Shown in pieces: positions 26,390 to 34,028 of a stretch of DNA of 42,353 nucleotides (position 1 is the stretch's first letter; each line of letters opens with the position of its first letter). Source of the DNA: Psychromonas sp. Lineage in GTDB: Bacteria > Pseudomonadota > Gammaproteobacteria > Enterobacterales > Psychromonadaceae. The notes under the pieces were generated by a model that did no database searches, was not told where the DNA came from, and worked only from the letters and a program-made list of their open reading frames with translations. The stretch lies in the NCBI GenBank assembly GCA_013619145.1, contig JABXKR010000182.1, positions 1 through 42,353 of the forward strand, written 5' to 3'. A program made the translations under genes and the position numbers.

Positions 26390-27661
26390 TATTCATTTTC
26401 ACCTTGTTGTGAATCTTCCTCTCTCGAGAAAAGTGCTTCAATAAACTCCTTGGCATTAAATTCTCGCAAATCATCAATGCCTTCACCTGTTCCTATATAA
26501 CGAATTGGTAATTTAAATTTATCAGCAATCGAGAAAATAATTCCACCTTTTGCTGTCCCATCCAATTTAGTTAGTGTAATCCCAGTTATACCAACTGCTT
26601 GATCAAATAACTGTACTTGGCTAATGGCATTTTGCCCAGTACCGGCATCAAGAGTAAGCATGATTTCGTGTGGTGCACTGGCATCTTTTTTGCGCATAAT
26701 ACGCACCACTTTGCTTAACTCATCCATTAAATGATCTTTGTTCTGCAGGCGTCCGGCAGTATCTGCAATCAAAATATCAACGCCACGCGCTTTAGCTGCA
26801 TCCATTGCATCAAATAAAACAGATGCACTGTCAGCACCTGTCTGCTGTGCAATAACAGGGATATCATTACGCTCCCCCCATACTTGTAACTGCTCGACAG
26901 CAGCTGCGCGGAAAGTATCTCCTGCAGCTAACATCACAGACTTACCTTGCTGTTGGTACTTTTTGGCTAATTTACCTATGGTGGTTGTTTTACCAACACC
27001 GTTAACACCAACCATTAAAATAACGTATGGAGATTTGCTTTCATCAATAGATAAAGGTTGCTCCACTTTATTCAAAATTTCCGAAAGATCGGTTTTCAAT
27101 AAACTATATAAAGCTTCTGCATCTTTAAGCTGTTTACGATCTGCATGTTCAGTTAGGTTATCAATTATTTTTAAGGTTGTATCAACACCAATATCAGCAA
27201 CAATTAATTGCTCTTCTAACTCTTCAAAAAGATCATCATCAATTTGTTTCCCTTTAAATAAAGAGAATAAACCACTACCAATACTTAAACGAGTTTTAGT
27301 TAGGCTTTGTTTGAAGCGAGCAAAGAAACCTAATGTTTTTTCTTCTTTTTTAGCTCGTAACTTCTCAGATTGTAACTTCTCAGCTTGTAGCTTTTCAGTA
27401 GCCAACTCTTCAGCGGCAAGCTCTTCAGCGGCAAGCTCTTCAGCGGCAAGCTCTTCAGCAGCAAGCTTTTCAGCAGCAAGCTTTTCAGCAGCAAGCTTTT
27501 CAGCGGCTAGCTTTTCAGCGGCTAGCTTTTCAGCGGCTAGCTTTTCAGCCAGCAGCTAAATTTTCAGCAGCTAGCTTTTCAGCTTCGACATTTTCATCTT
27601 GCGCAGTTTCTTGTTTTGATTTTTTCCCAAACCAGGAAAATAGACCTTTCTTCTTTGCCAT
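26389..27661 (-). CDS. ftsY: Signal recognition particle receptor FtsY, reading frame broken by a 4-bp duplication
   Basis: FtsY is the membrane receptor GTPase for SRP. The N and G domains are complete in the frame 26389-27405, with GVNGVGKTTTIGKLA (G1), DTFRAAAVEQL, ADTAGR and TKLDGTAKGG. The natural start is the ATG at 27661: it has AAGG upstream and encodes MAKKKGLFSWFGKKSK, the classic FtsY membrane-targeting N-terminus. That frame stops at TGA 27547-27545 after 38 residues because one 15-bp repeat unit carries an extra CAGC (within 27546-27564). The downstream frame opens only after a TAG at 27558-27556 and has no ATG before the G domain; a TTG at 27405 is the only start-like codon. Without the 4 bp the protein would be 422 aa. 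Since ftsY is essential, this may be a sequencing or assembly error, slippage, or a real internal start. Confidence 0.88.
27385..27584 (-). repeat. 15-bp tandem repeats encoding the AAEKL/AAEEL linker of FtsY
   Basis: About 13 units of 15 bp (plus-strand form CAGCGGCTAGCTTTT) encode the pentad AAEKL or AAEEL and end with diverged QAEKL, QSEKL units. The product is a charged alanine-rich helix in the A-domain linker of FtsY. One unit near the 5' end is 19 bp, with a duplicated CAGC, and shifts the reading frame. The opposite strand shows a spurious Ser/Ala-rich ORF. Confidence 0.9.
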
Positions 27662-27757
27662 TAATTAAAAACCTTACTCACAACCAATTTGACCTGCTAA
27701 AATAGCGGCATCCTTTATCGCAGTATATTACCATCTTATCGCCGGACTAAAAATTAT

Positions 27758-28366
27758 ATGGGTAGAAATCAGCAAGTTAAATCTCACGAAAAAAGCAGAA
27801 AATCGATCAAAGACGGGTTTATTCGCTTAATATCAGGAAAATGGCGCGGTAAGAAATTGCCAGTTAGAGATAAAGAAGGTTTACGACCAACAACGGATCG
27901 TATCAAAGAGACACTATTTAACTGGTTAATGCACGATGTTCGTGATGCAAATTGCTTAGATTGTTTTAGTGGAAGTGGCAGTTTAGCCTTTGAAGCCCTA
28001 TCGCGTTTTGCAAAAAATGCAACATTACTAGAACGCGACAAACATGTTGCCCAACAGTTACGTGAAAACTTAAAAACCTTAAAAGTAGATAATGCAATCG
28101 TTGTTGAAACCGACTCTATCAACTATTTAAAGCAAATAGCGCAACAACAATTCGATATTGTTTTTGTCGATCCTCCTTTTAATAAAGGTTTAGTGCAACC
28201 CTGTTGCGCAGCGTTAGAAGAAAACTGTTATTTAGCAGCACACGCATTAATTTATATCGAGATGGAAGTGCAATTATCTGATCTTGAATTGCCAAGAAGC
28301 TGGCAACTATTAAAAGAAAAAACTACAGGACAAGTGGCTTATCAACTGTATTTGCGGGAGGAATAA
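27758..28366 (+). CDS. rsmD: 16S rRNA (guanine966-N2)-methyltransferase RsmD
   Basis: The product is 202 aa. It methylates G966 of 16S rRNA in the assembled 30S subunit using SAM. The start of the domain, IRLISGKWRGKKLPV followed by GLRPTTDRIKETLFNWL, is diagnostic. The SAM-binding segment is LDCFSGSGSLAFEALSR (about 68-84) and the catalytic motif is FVDPPF (about 135-140). It is divergent from ftsY with about 96 bp between starts, as in E. coli. Its TAA overlaps the ATG of the next gene by one base. Confidence 0.96.
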   Translation: MGRNQQVKSHEKSRKSIKDGFIRLISGKWRGKKLPVRDKEGLRPTTDRIKETLFNWLMHDVRDANCLDCFSGSGSLAFEALSRFAKNATLLERDKHVAQQLRENLKTLKVDNAIVVETDSINYLKQIAQQQFDIVFVDPPFNKGLVQPCCAALEENCYLAAHALIYIEMEVQLSDLELPRSWQLLKEKTTGQVAYQLYLREE

Positions 28367-28629
28367 TGAACTATTTTATTACCTTTGCTAAGTTTCTAAT
28401 GATCATTATTTGGGGACTATTACTAAGCAATCTGTTTTCCCCCTTTCCAGGACAAGTGGCCATCGTATTTTACCTGTTACTGGGATTTATCTGTTTTATG
28501 CACCTTATCCAATTATTGGTTATTTACGGTGCATTTGCAGAAAAACTTAAACTAACTAAATCTGAAGCGATGCAAATTTTTATTTTTGGTGTATTTAAAC
28601 TTTGGCAGATAAAAGAGCGTTTAGGCTGA
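28366..28629 (+). CDS. yhhL: YhhL-like DUF1145 membrane protein
   Basis: The product is 87 aa with two strongly hydrophobic segments (FAKFLMIIIWGLLLSNLF, about 7-24, and AIVFYLLLGFICFMHLIQLLVIY, about 32-54) and a basic C-terminus. The pattern, size and place right after rsmD match the DUF1145 family protein YhhL of E. coli. It starts at the A of the rsmD TAA (TAATG), so translation is coupled. Function is unknown. Confidence 0.85.
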   Translation: MNYFITFAKFLMIIIWGLLLSNLFSPFPGQVAIVFYLLLGFICFMHLIQLLVIYGAFAEKLKLTKSEAMQIFIFGVFKLWQIKERLG

Positions 28630-28659
28630 TTTTTATGCAGCAAATATAGCCAAAGCAAG

Positions 28660-28685
28660 CTCCTCGAGCAAACCAATTCGAGGAG
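28660..28685. other. Hairpin 1 between convergent yhhL and yecH
   Basis: CTCCTCG/CGAGGAG, 7 bp, with a 12-nt loop. No T tract follows on either strand. It is the first of two strong dyads in a 141-bp convergent gap. Confidence 0.55.
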
Positions 28686-28711
28686 AACTGCAATTAAACA
28701 TCTTAAGGAAG

Positions 28712-28745
28712 TTCAGCCTAGGTAAATATGAGCAACTAGGCTGAA
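28712..28745. other. Hairpin 2 between convergent yhhL and yecH
   Basis: TTCAGCCTAG/CTAGGCTGAA, a perfect 10-bp stem with a 14-nt loop and no T tract. It lies 26 bp beyond the yecH stop and probably forms the 3' end of one or both mRNAs by a Rho-dependent or processing route. Confidence 0.6.
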
Positions 28746-28770
28746 AATAGGGCGTCACTAATAGTAACTC

Positions 28771-29007
28771 TTAACAAAGATGATCTTCAGGCATATGAAT
28801 CCCCTCTTCCGATTCAACAAACTTACCTTTTGAAGTAAGAAACTCGATCAAAGCATCCGCCGTCAAATCACTATGCATACAAGTATGAAAATGCGCATCT
28901 TCACCAAATTTAGTGGCTATCTCTGCTTTTAAGGCTGACTTGCTGTAAGTTTTTGCACTCGCGGCCATCATTTCCATTACTTGATGACCATGGATTGATT
29001 CACTCAT
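28771..29007 (-). CDS. yecH: YecH-family putative metal-binding protein
   Basis: The product is 78 aa. It starts with SIHGHQVMEMMAAS and carries the family's conserved His/Cys ligands: HGH at 6-8, HFHTCMHS (about 38-45) and the C-terminal HMPEDHLC. This is the YecH/DUF2492 family of small cytoplasmic proteins presumed to bind a transition metal; the role is unknown. It is monocistronic. It lies immediately downstream of the terminator of the GGA-rich RNA locus on the same strand. Confidence 0.85.
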   Translation of the reverse strand: MSESIHGHQVMEMMAASAKTYSKSALKAEIATKFGEDAHFHTCMHSDLTADALIEFLTSKGKFVESEEGIHMPEDHLC

Positions 29008-29096
29008 TTTTGTTCCTAGTTAATTTATCAAAAAAACACTATAACCCAGCAAAGCAGTCGGGTATTGATGTAAAACAAAATTTTCGAGCATAAATG

Positions 29097-29133
29097 AAAA
29101 AGGGTGAACACAATTAATGCGTTCACCCTTTTA
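29097..29133 (-). terminator. Terminator of the GGA-rich RNA
   Basis: AGGGTGAAC/GTTCACCCT, 9 bp (29101-29109 and 29121-29129) extended by A/T pairs, ends on the minus strand in TTTTTCATTT. It lies about 90 bp upstream of the yecH start and separates the RNA from that gene. Confidence 0.88.
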
Positions 29134-29310
29134 TAGTCTTAATATTCATTCCGTTGAGAATTTCCACACCCTTGTGGTTCCGTGACAATAGCTAATCTAA
29201 GCTTTTTCCTTTTTCTAATCCTTTAGCTTGTCCCTTTCTCCGTATTATCAAATACTATTGAAACCGCTTCTATCCTGAAGGTATCCTTTAACGCTCCGCG
29301 CATTTCCTTT

Positions 29311-29745
29311 CCAATCCTTTTGGAATTCCTTAAATCCATTTTAACAATCGAATCTATTGTTATACCTTTCTTCCTAAAGGCTTCCTAATAACAGCTCCTA
29401 GCTTCTATCCCTTTTCCAATCCTTTTGGAATTCCTTAAATCCATTTTAACAATCGAATCTATTGTTATACCTTTACTTCCTAAAGGCTTCCTAATAACAG
29501 CTCCTAGCTTCTATCCCTTTCCCAATCCTTTTGGAATTCCTTAAATCCATTTTAACAATCGAATCTATTGTTATACCTTTCTTCCTAAAGGCTTCCTTAT
29601 AACAGCTCCTAGCTTCTATCCCTTTCCCAATCCTTTTGGGATTCCTTAAATCCATTTTAACAATCGAATCTATTGTTATACCTTTCTTCCTAAAGGTTTC
29701 CTAATAACAGCTCCTAGCTTATATCCCTTTCCCAATCCTTTTGGA
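29311..29745 (-). repeat. 105-bp tandem repeats inside the GGA-rich RNA
   Basis: The landmark CCAATCCTTTTGG starts at 29311, 29416, 29522, 29627 and 29732, so the period is 105 bp with one 106-bp unit (one extra A in CCTTTACTTCC). There are four complete units and a fifth partial copy. Each unit holds the hairpins CCAA-AAGGA-TTGG, CCTTT-AGGAAG-AAAGG and AGC-TAGGA-GCT plus a non-GGA stem AACAAT/ATTGTT. In the unit at 29627 the stem is lengthened by a C-G pair (CCCAA/TTGGG) where copies 1 and 2 have a T-A pair. Confidence 0.95.
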
Positions 29746-29880
29746 ATTCCTAACTCCCTGTCGCAATTTATGCTATTGCAGCCCTCTTCCTGAAGGTGTC
29801 CTTTTATTCCACTTGCTTTATCTAAAGCTCCTTAACTCGTTGTTTTCCGTAACAACGCTGCATTCCTTAACTTGTGAACA

Positions 29881-29886
29881 AGTATA
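29881..29886 (-). promoter_or_regulatory. Candidate -10 element of the GGA-rich RNA
   Basis: TATACT on the minus strand lies about 23 bp before the first GGA hairpin stem. No good -35 is seen at 16-18 bp, which would fit activator dependence. A half-site like TGTAAAG at 29938-29944 (plus strand) only loosely recalls the GacA/UvrY box TGTAAG-N6-CTTACA. Confidence 0.4.
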
Positions 29887-30102
29887 AATCCAGATTGAAA
29901 ATTTAAGCCTTATTTCTTTTACTTTTAATTTTATGAATGTAAAGATAACACCCCAACACCAAAACAAACCATACAAATCAACAAATTAGAACTCGAGCAT
30001 GTTTTATTACCAGTTATCACCAACAGATAAAACGCAGATTACTCACATAAGAATAGCCGATCTCTTACAGATGAGCCTATTCACCACTATTTCATACAGA
30101 TA
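29887..30102. other. Spacer between the GGA-rich RNA and the nagE 3' end
   Basis: AT-rich sequence that should hold the upstream control region of the RNA. A short plus-strand frame at 29999-30184 has no ribosome binding site and runs through the nagE terminator, so I do not call it. Confidence 0.5.
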
Positions 30103-30131
30103 TAAAAAAGGCACTCCGAAGAGTGCCTTAG
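30103..30131 (-). terminator. nagE terminator
   Basis: AAGGCACTC/GAGTGCCTT, a perfect 9-bp stem whose loop reads TTCG on the minus strand, is followed there by six T. It lies about 46 bp after the nagE stop. Confidence 0.92.
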
Positions 30132-30140
30132 TAAACAACC

Positions 30141-30166
30141 ATAGTTCCTCGCGCTCAGCGTGGGAA
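30141..30166. repeat. REP-like palindrome
   Basis: GTTCCTCGCGCTCAGCGTGGGAA is an imperfect dyad of the form GTTCCCACGC...GCGTGGGAAC. A related element lies at 39441-39469. Both sit between a gene end and a terminator-like hairpin, the usual place for REP-like units. Confidence 0.5.
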
Positions 30167-30176
30167 TACTGCCATA

Positions 30177-31634
30177 TTACTTAACAGTTTTCATACGGTT
30201 CGCAATACTTTCTGCTTGAGGGCCGATGATAACTTGTAAGTTATTTTCGCCTAGCTTAACAACGCCCATTGCCCCTAAACCTTTAAGTTCAGCTTCATTG
30301 ACGACACTACGATCTTTAAGTGTTAAACGTAAACGGGTGATACAAGCATCAATAACCTCTAGGTTATCGATTCCGCCAAGGGCTGTAACATACTGAGTTG
30401 CTAATTCACCAGCATCTTCAGCAGCATTTACTTTTGGAGCATCAACATCTGCTTCTTCACGACCAGGCGTTTTAAGATCCATACCTCGAATAACAGCAAG
30501 GAAGATAAAGTAATAGATTGCGAAGAATACGACACCTTGAACGATAAGCATGTACCATTTAACAGCAAGAGGATTTTGCGAAGACAAGACCATATCCACA
30601 AGACCTGCTGAGAAACCGAAACCAGCCATCCACTCCATTGATGCAGCAAAGAATACTGATACACCCGCTAGTAATGCATGGATTACATAAAGCAGTGGCG
30701 CTGCAAACATGAATGAGAATTCAAGAGGCTCTGTTACACCGGTGAAGAAAGAAGATAGAGAAGCCGCTAGCATTATAGAAGCAACTTTTTCTTTATTTTC
30801 AGGTTTAGCTGCAGTGTAGATAGCAAATGCAGCACCGGGAAGGCCAAACATCATGATAGGGAAGAAACCCGCTTGATACATACCCGTTTTACCTATGATT
30901 GCAGTACCAGCATCAATACCAGACTGGCCACTTAGGAAGTTAGGGATATCGTTAATACCAGCAACGTCAAACCAGAATACTGAGTTTAATGCATGGTGAA
31001 GACCAACAGGGATTAATAAACGGTTAAAGAATGCGTAGAGACCCGCACCAACATCACCAAGACCAGCAATTGTTTCACCAAACGTTTGTAAACTAGAGAA
31101 GATCATTGGCCAGATAGCCATCAGTACGAATGCAAGACCAATCATTACAACTGAGACTACAATCGGTACTAAACGACGTCCTGAGAAGAACGCTAATGCG
31201 CTATGTAGTTCAACACCTGAAAAACGATTGTAAAGCTCAGCAGAGATAATACCCACTAAGATACCTACAAATTGGTTATTGATCTTATTAAATGCGAATG
31301 GCACTTCTGAAAGCGGGATGCTTTGAATTTGCGCAACCGCAGCAGGGGAAAGTAGCGTAGTCACAACCAAGAACCCGACTAAACCAGAAAGCGCAGCCGC
31401 GCCATCTTTATCTTTAGACATACCGTAAGCAACACCAACTGCAAATAACACTGACATATTGTCAATAACAGCCGCTCCCGCTTTGATTAAAAATGCAGCT
31501 AAAGCGGAATCACCACCCCAGCCGGCTGGATCGATCCAGTAACCTATACCCATTAAAATTGCAGCTGCTGGAAGCACTGCGACTGGAACCATTAAGGCTC
31601 TACCTACTTTTTGAAAATACCCAAGAATGTTCAC
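30177..31634 (-). CDS. nagE: N-acetylglucosamine-specific PTS enzyme IICB NagE, without a IIA domain
   Basis: The product is 485 aa. It imports and phosphorylates GlcNAc. It starts at GTG 31634 with AGGAGAG just upstream. The IIC part (about 1-370) has about ten membrane segments, with the family start MNILGYFQKVGRALMVPVAVLPAAAILMGIGYWIDP and the substrate loop VGLHHALNSVFWFDVAG. The IIB domain (about 400-485) carries the phospho-accepting Cys431 in DACITRLRLTLKD. E. coli NagE is 648 aa because of a fused IIA; here the protein stops after IIB, so phosphate must come from a separate IIA, such as Crr. It is divergent from nagB. Confidence 0.93.
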   Translation of the reverse strand: MNILGYFQKVGRALMVPVAVLPAAAILMGIGYWIDPAGWGGDSALAAFLIKAGAAVIDNMSVLFAVGVAYGMSKDKDGAAALSGLVGFLVVTTLLSPAAVAQIQSIPLSEVPFAFNKINNQFVGILVGIISAELYNRFSGVELHSALAFFSGRRLVPIVVSVVMIGLAFVLMAIWPMIFSSLQTFGETIAGLGDVGAGLYAFFNRLLIPVGLHHALNSVFWFDVAGINDIPNFLSGQSGIDAGTAIIGKTGMYQAGFFPIMMFGLPGAAFAIYTAAKPENKEKVASIMLAASLSSFFTGVTEPLEFSFMFAAPLLYVIHALLAGVSVFFAASMEWMAGFGFSAGLVDMVLSSQNPLAVKWYMLIVQGVVFFAIYYFIFLAVIRGMDLKTPGREEADVDAPKVNAAEDAGELATQYVTALGGIDNLEVIDACITRLRLTLKDRSVVNEAELKGLGAMGVVKLGENNLQVIIGPQAESIANRMKTVK

Positions 31635-31917
31635 AACTATCTCTCCTAATATTATGTAAAATCTATTATTTCGCGCCGCTTATTATCTATGGTTTATACT
31701 CTATTGAAATGCATCTTTGTGCTGTAAACAGGGTACAAATCCTACAAATCTTGTAGTGGACTCTAAAGATTTTATTGCCAGGCGCAAACGAAACAAGATC
31801 GTTTTGTGATCGCCGTCACCTTTAAGGCACTTGTTTTTGCCGTTTGTTTGGCATATCGGAAAAACTTAATTTACACTACGCATTAACACTACTGTTCAAC
31901 AGAAATTGGAGAAAAAC
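31635..31917. promoter_or_regulatory. Divergent nagE/nagB control region with CRP site
   Basis: TGTGA-TCGCCG-TCACC at 31805-31820 (22-bp site 31802-31823) fits the CRP consensus TGTGA-N6-TCACA at 9 of 10 core positions. A TACACT -10 at 31873-31878 would place the site near -72 of nagB, a class I position. NagC operators are expected by analogy with E. coli. An AT-flanked ATTATTTCGCGCCGCTTAT at 31665-31683 near the nagE start is a weak candidate. Confidence 0.6.
31802..31823 (+). promoter_or_regulatory. CRP-binding site for nag genes
   Basis: A 22-bp dyad TTTTGTGATCGCCGTCACCT(TT) with both half-sites and the correct 6-bp spacer. It is the best CRP match I see in the window. Confidence 0.7.
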
Positions 31918-32718
31918 ATGCGCTTAATACCTCTTAATAATGCTACTGATGTTGGCCTTTGGTCTGCTCGTTATATTGTAGACGCAATCAATAAATTTGC
32001 TCCGACAGCAGAGCGCCCATTTGTTCTTGGCTTACCAACGGGTGGGACACCACTGGCAACTTACAAGCGTTTAATTGAACTTCATCAAGCAGGTGAAGTC
32101 AGCTTTGAAAATGTAGTTACATTTAATATGGACGAGTATGTAGGTATCAAACCCTCACATCCTGAAAGCTATTACAGTTTTATGCATAATAACTTCTTCA
32201 ATCACATTGATATTCAACCGCAAAATATTAACTTACTTAACGGCCTTGCTGATGATTTAGAAGCGGAATGTTTACGTTACGAAGAAAAAATTAAGAGTTA
32301 CGGTAAAATCAACCTGTTTATGGGCGGTATCGGCATAGATGGCCATATCGCATTTAACGAACCCGCCTCTTCACTGGCTTCTCGCACGCGCATCAAAACA
32401 TTAACACCTGATACACGTATCGCTAACTCGCGTTTTTTCAATAATGACGTTAACCAAGTTCCAAAATTAGCATTAACGATTGGCGTTGGCACATTATTAG
32501 ATGCGCATGAAATATTAATTCTGGTAACCGGTAATAATAAAGCATTAGCTGTTGAAGCGGCTGTTGAAGGTAGCGTAAACCACCTATGGACTGTTTCTGC
32601 ATTGCAACTTCACCCAAAAGCAATTATCGCGTGTGACTCAGGCTCCACGATGGAGCTCAAAGTTAAAACGCTTAAATATTTCACAGAATTAGAAAGCGAC
32701 AATGTCGGCAATTTATAA
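31918..32718 (+). CDS. nagB: Glucosamine-6-phosphate deaminase NagB
   Basis: The product is 266 aa from the ATG at 31918, exactly the E. coli length and start (MRLIPL); an upstream TTG would overlap the GGAG ribosome binding site. It converts glucosamine-6-P to fructose-6-P and ammonia. Asp72 (NMDEYVG) and the catalytic Asp141, His143 and Glu148 in [11 protein letters not shown] are in place. The [14 protein letters not shown] phosphate loop is intact. It is the first gene of nagB-nagA-nagC and carries the CRP-type promoter. Confidence 0.97.
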   Translation: MRLIPLNNATDVGLWSARYIVDAINKFAPTAERPFVLGLPTGGTPLATYKRLIELHQAGEVSFENVVTFNMDEYVGIKPSHPESYYSFMHNNFFNHIDIQPQNINLLNGLADDLEAECLRYEEKIKSYGKINLFMGGIGIDGHIAFNEPASSLASRTRIKTLTPDTRIANSRFFNNDVNQVPKLALTIGVGTLLDAHEILILVTGNNKALAVEAAVEGSVNHLWTVSALQLHPKAIIACDSGSTMELKVKTLKYFTELESDNVGNL

Positions 32719-32781
32719 GTTGTCCCTATTGCTTTATTTTGATGTAAAGTAACCCCAATTCCCATGCAATTTAAGTAGGGA

Positions 32782-32798
32782 GCCTTAATAAGTAAGGC
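32782..32798 (+). other. Small hairpin before the nagA ribosome binding site
   Basis: GCCTTA/TAAGGC, 6 bp with a 5-nt loop, ends about 10 bp before the nagA Shine-Dalgarno. An overlapping dyad AAGGCGCCTT follows. It may tune nagA translation or mRNA processing. The effect is unproven. Confidence 0.35.
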
Positions 32799-32821
32799 GC
32801 CTTAAAATGGAGAGATTTGTT

Positions 32822-33958
32822 ATGTATGCATTAACAAATTGTACAATCTACACAACACAAGCAATTTTAACTGATCATGTTGTTGTTATAGAAAATGATA
32901 AAATTAAAAACATTAAGCCAATCTCAGAATTGGATGCCAGCATTCAAACAATTGACCTCAATGGGGCAAACCTCTGCCCCGGTTTTATCGATCTGCAACT
33001 TAATGGTTGTGGTGGCGTTATGTTTAATGACAGTGTCTCTGAGCAAACGCTTGAAACAATGCAGGCTGCAAATCTAAAATCAGGCTGCACAAGCTACCTA
33101 CCAACACTTATCACCTCATCAGATGAAGATATGAAAGTTGCACTTAAAGTTACACGAAATTTCATCGATAAAACAGCTAATGAAGTATTAGGTTTGCATT
33201 TAGAGGGGCCCTTTCTGAGCCTGGAGAGGAAAGGCATTCACCGTCCTGAGTTTATTCGTAAACCCGATCTGGAGATGGTTGATCTTATCTGCGCCAATGC
33301 CGACATTGTAACAAAAGTGACACTTGCACCGGAAAACTCGCCTGTCGAAGTTATTAAGCAACTTAGCGATGCGGGCATTGTGGTATCAATAGGTCATAGC
33401 AATGCAACTTATGCACAAGCAAAGGCCGCCATTGATAATGGCGTAACGTTTGCAACTCACCTGTTTAATGCAATGAGCCCTATTACAGGTCGGGAGCCAG
33501 GAGTAATTGGTGCAATTTATGATAATGATATCTACGCAGGTATTATTGTTGATGGTTTCCATGTCGCTTATGAAAATGTGCGAATTTCTAAAAAAATCAT
33601 GGGCGAAAAACTGATCTTAGTGACTGATGCAACAGCACCTGCCGGTGCAAATATCGATCAGTTTGATTTTGTCGGCACAACCGTATATTACAAAGATGGA
33701 AAATGTTTTGGGGCAGATGGCACACTCGGAGGCTCTGCCGTAACAATGATTGAGTCTATCGAACAGTGCGTTAAATTTGTCGGTATCGAGCTAGCGGAAG
33801 CAATTCGCATGGCAACACTTTATCCTGCAAAAGCGATTTCAGTAGAAGATAAACTGGGTAGCATTGAAGCGGGTAAAGTTGCAAATCTCGCCGTTTTCAC
33901 AAATGACTATAAAATAACTGCAACTGTTGTTAACGGAAGCTACAAAAACACACAATAA
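32822..33958 (+). CDS. nagA: N-acetylglucosamine-6-phosphate deacetylase NagA
   Basis: The product is 378 aa from the ATG at 32822, where the sequence [11 protein letters not shown] matches the E. coli start and GGAG lies about 9 bp upstream; an ATG at 32807 would overlap that site. The enzyme removes acetate from GlcNAc-6-P to feed NagB. The metal ligands are visible: Glu in LHLEGPFL, His in SIGHSNATY and in ATHLFNAM, and the catalytic Asp in [10 protein letters not shown]. The early [12 protein letters not shown] is typical. It follows nagB by 103 bp with a hairpin between. Confidence 0.96.
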   Translation: MYALTNCTIYTTQAILTDHVVVIENDKIKNIKPISELDASIQTIDLNGANLCPGFIDLQLNGCGGVMFNDSVSEQTLETMQAANLKSGCTSYLPTLITSSDEDMKVALKVTRNFIDKTANEVLGLHLEGPFLSLERKGIHRPEFIRKPDLEMVDLICANADIVTKVTLAPENSPVEVIKQLSDAGIVVSIGHSNATYAQAKAAIDNGVTFATHLFNAMSPITGREPGVIGAIYDNDIYAGIIVDGFHVAYENVRISKKIMGEKLILVTDATAPAGANIDQFDFVGTTVYYKDGKCFGADGTLGGSAVTMIESIEQCVKFVGIELAEAIRMATLYPAKAISVEDKLGSIEAGKVANLAVFTNDYKITATVVNGSYKNTQ

Positions 33959-34028
33959 GTTACTAAATAACGAGCTGTTTGTTAGAATAGTTACTCTCTT
34001 TCAGCTTGTTATTTAAAGTGAAACAATA

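Larger units (their letters stand above)
29095..29875 (-). ncRNA. csrB: Candidate CsrB/RsmZ-type CsrA-sequestering RNA, enlarged by tandem repeats
   Basis: No credible ORF lies here. In the minus-strand RNA sense I count about 53 GGA trinucleotides in about 740 nt. Many are in loops of small hairpins: CCAA-AAGGA-TTGG (five copies), CCTTT-AGGAAG-AAAGG (four, one with an extra base), AGC-TAGGA-GCT (four), CTAA-AGGA-TTAG at 29215-29226, CTTC-AGGATA-GAAG at 29267-29280, and CGTTGTT-ACGGAA-AACAACG at 29838-29857. CsrB-family RNAs bind CsrA dimers through such GGA loops and so free target mRNAs. A TATACT -10 lies at 29881-29886 and a strong terminator at 29097-29133. The length of about 780 nt is near twice E. 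coli CsrB. The family call is from structure and motif density, not homology; the 5' end is estimated. Confidence 0.78.

Noticed and set aside
26738-27559. Long plus-strand frame rich in Ser and Ala
   Set aside because: It is the antisense of ftsY and of its 15-bp AAEKL repeats; it has no ribosome binding site and no domain.
29311-29745. Possible CRISPR or coding repeat in the 105-bp array
   Set aside because: Units abut with no unique spacers, no long frame is open on either strand, and hairpins with GGA loops explain the conservation better.
29999-30184. 61-codon plus-strand frame
   Set aside because: It has no Shine-Dalgarno, runs through the nagE terminator hairpin and ends inside nagE.
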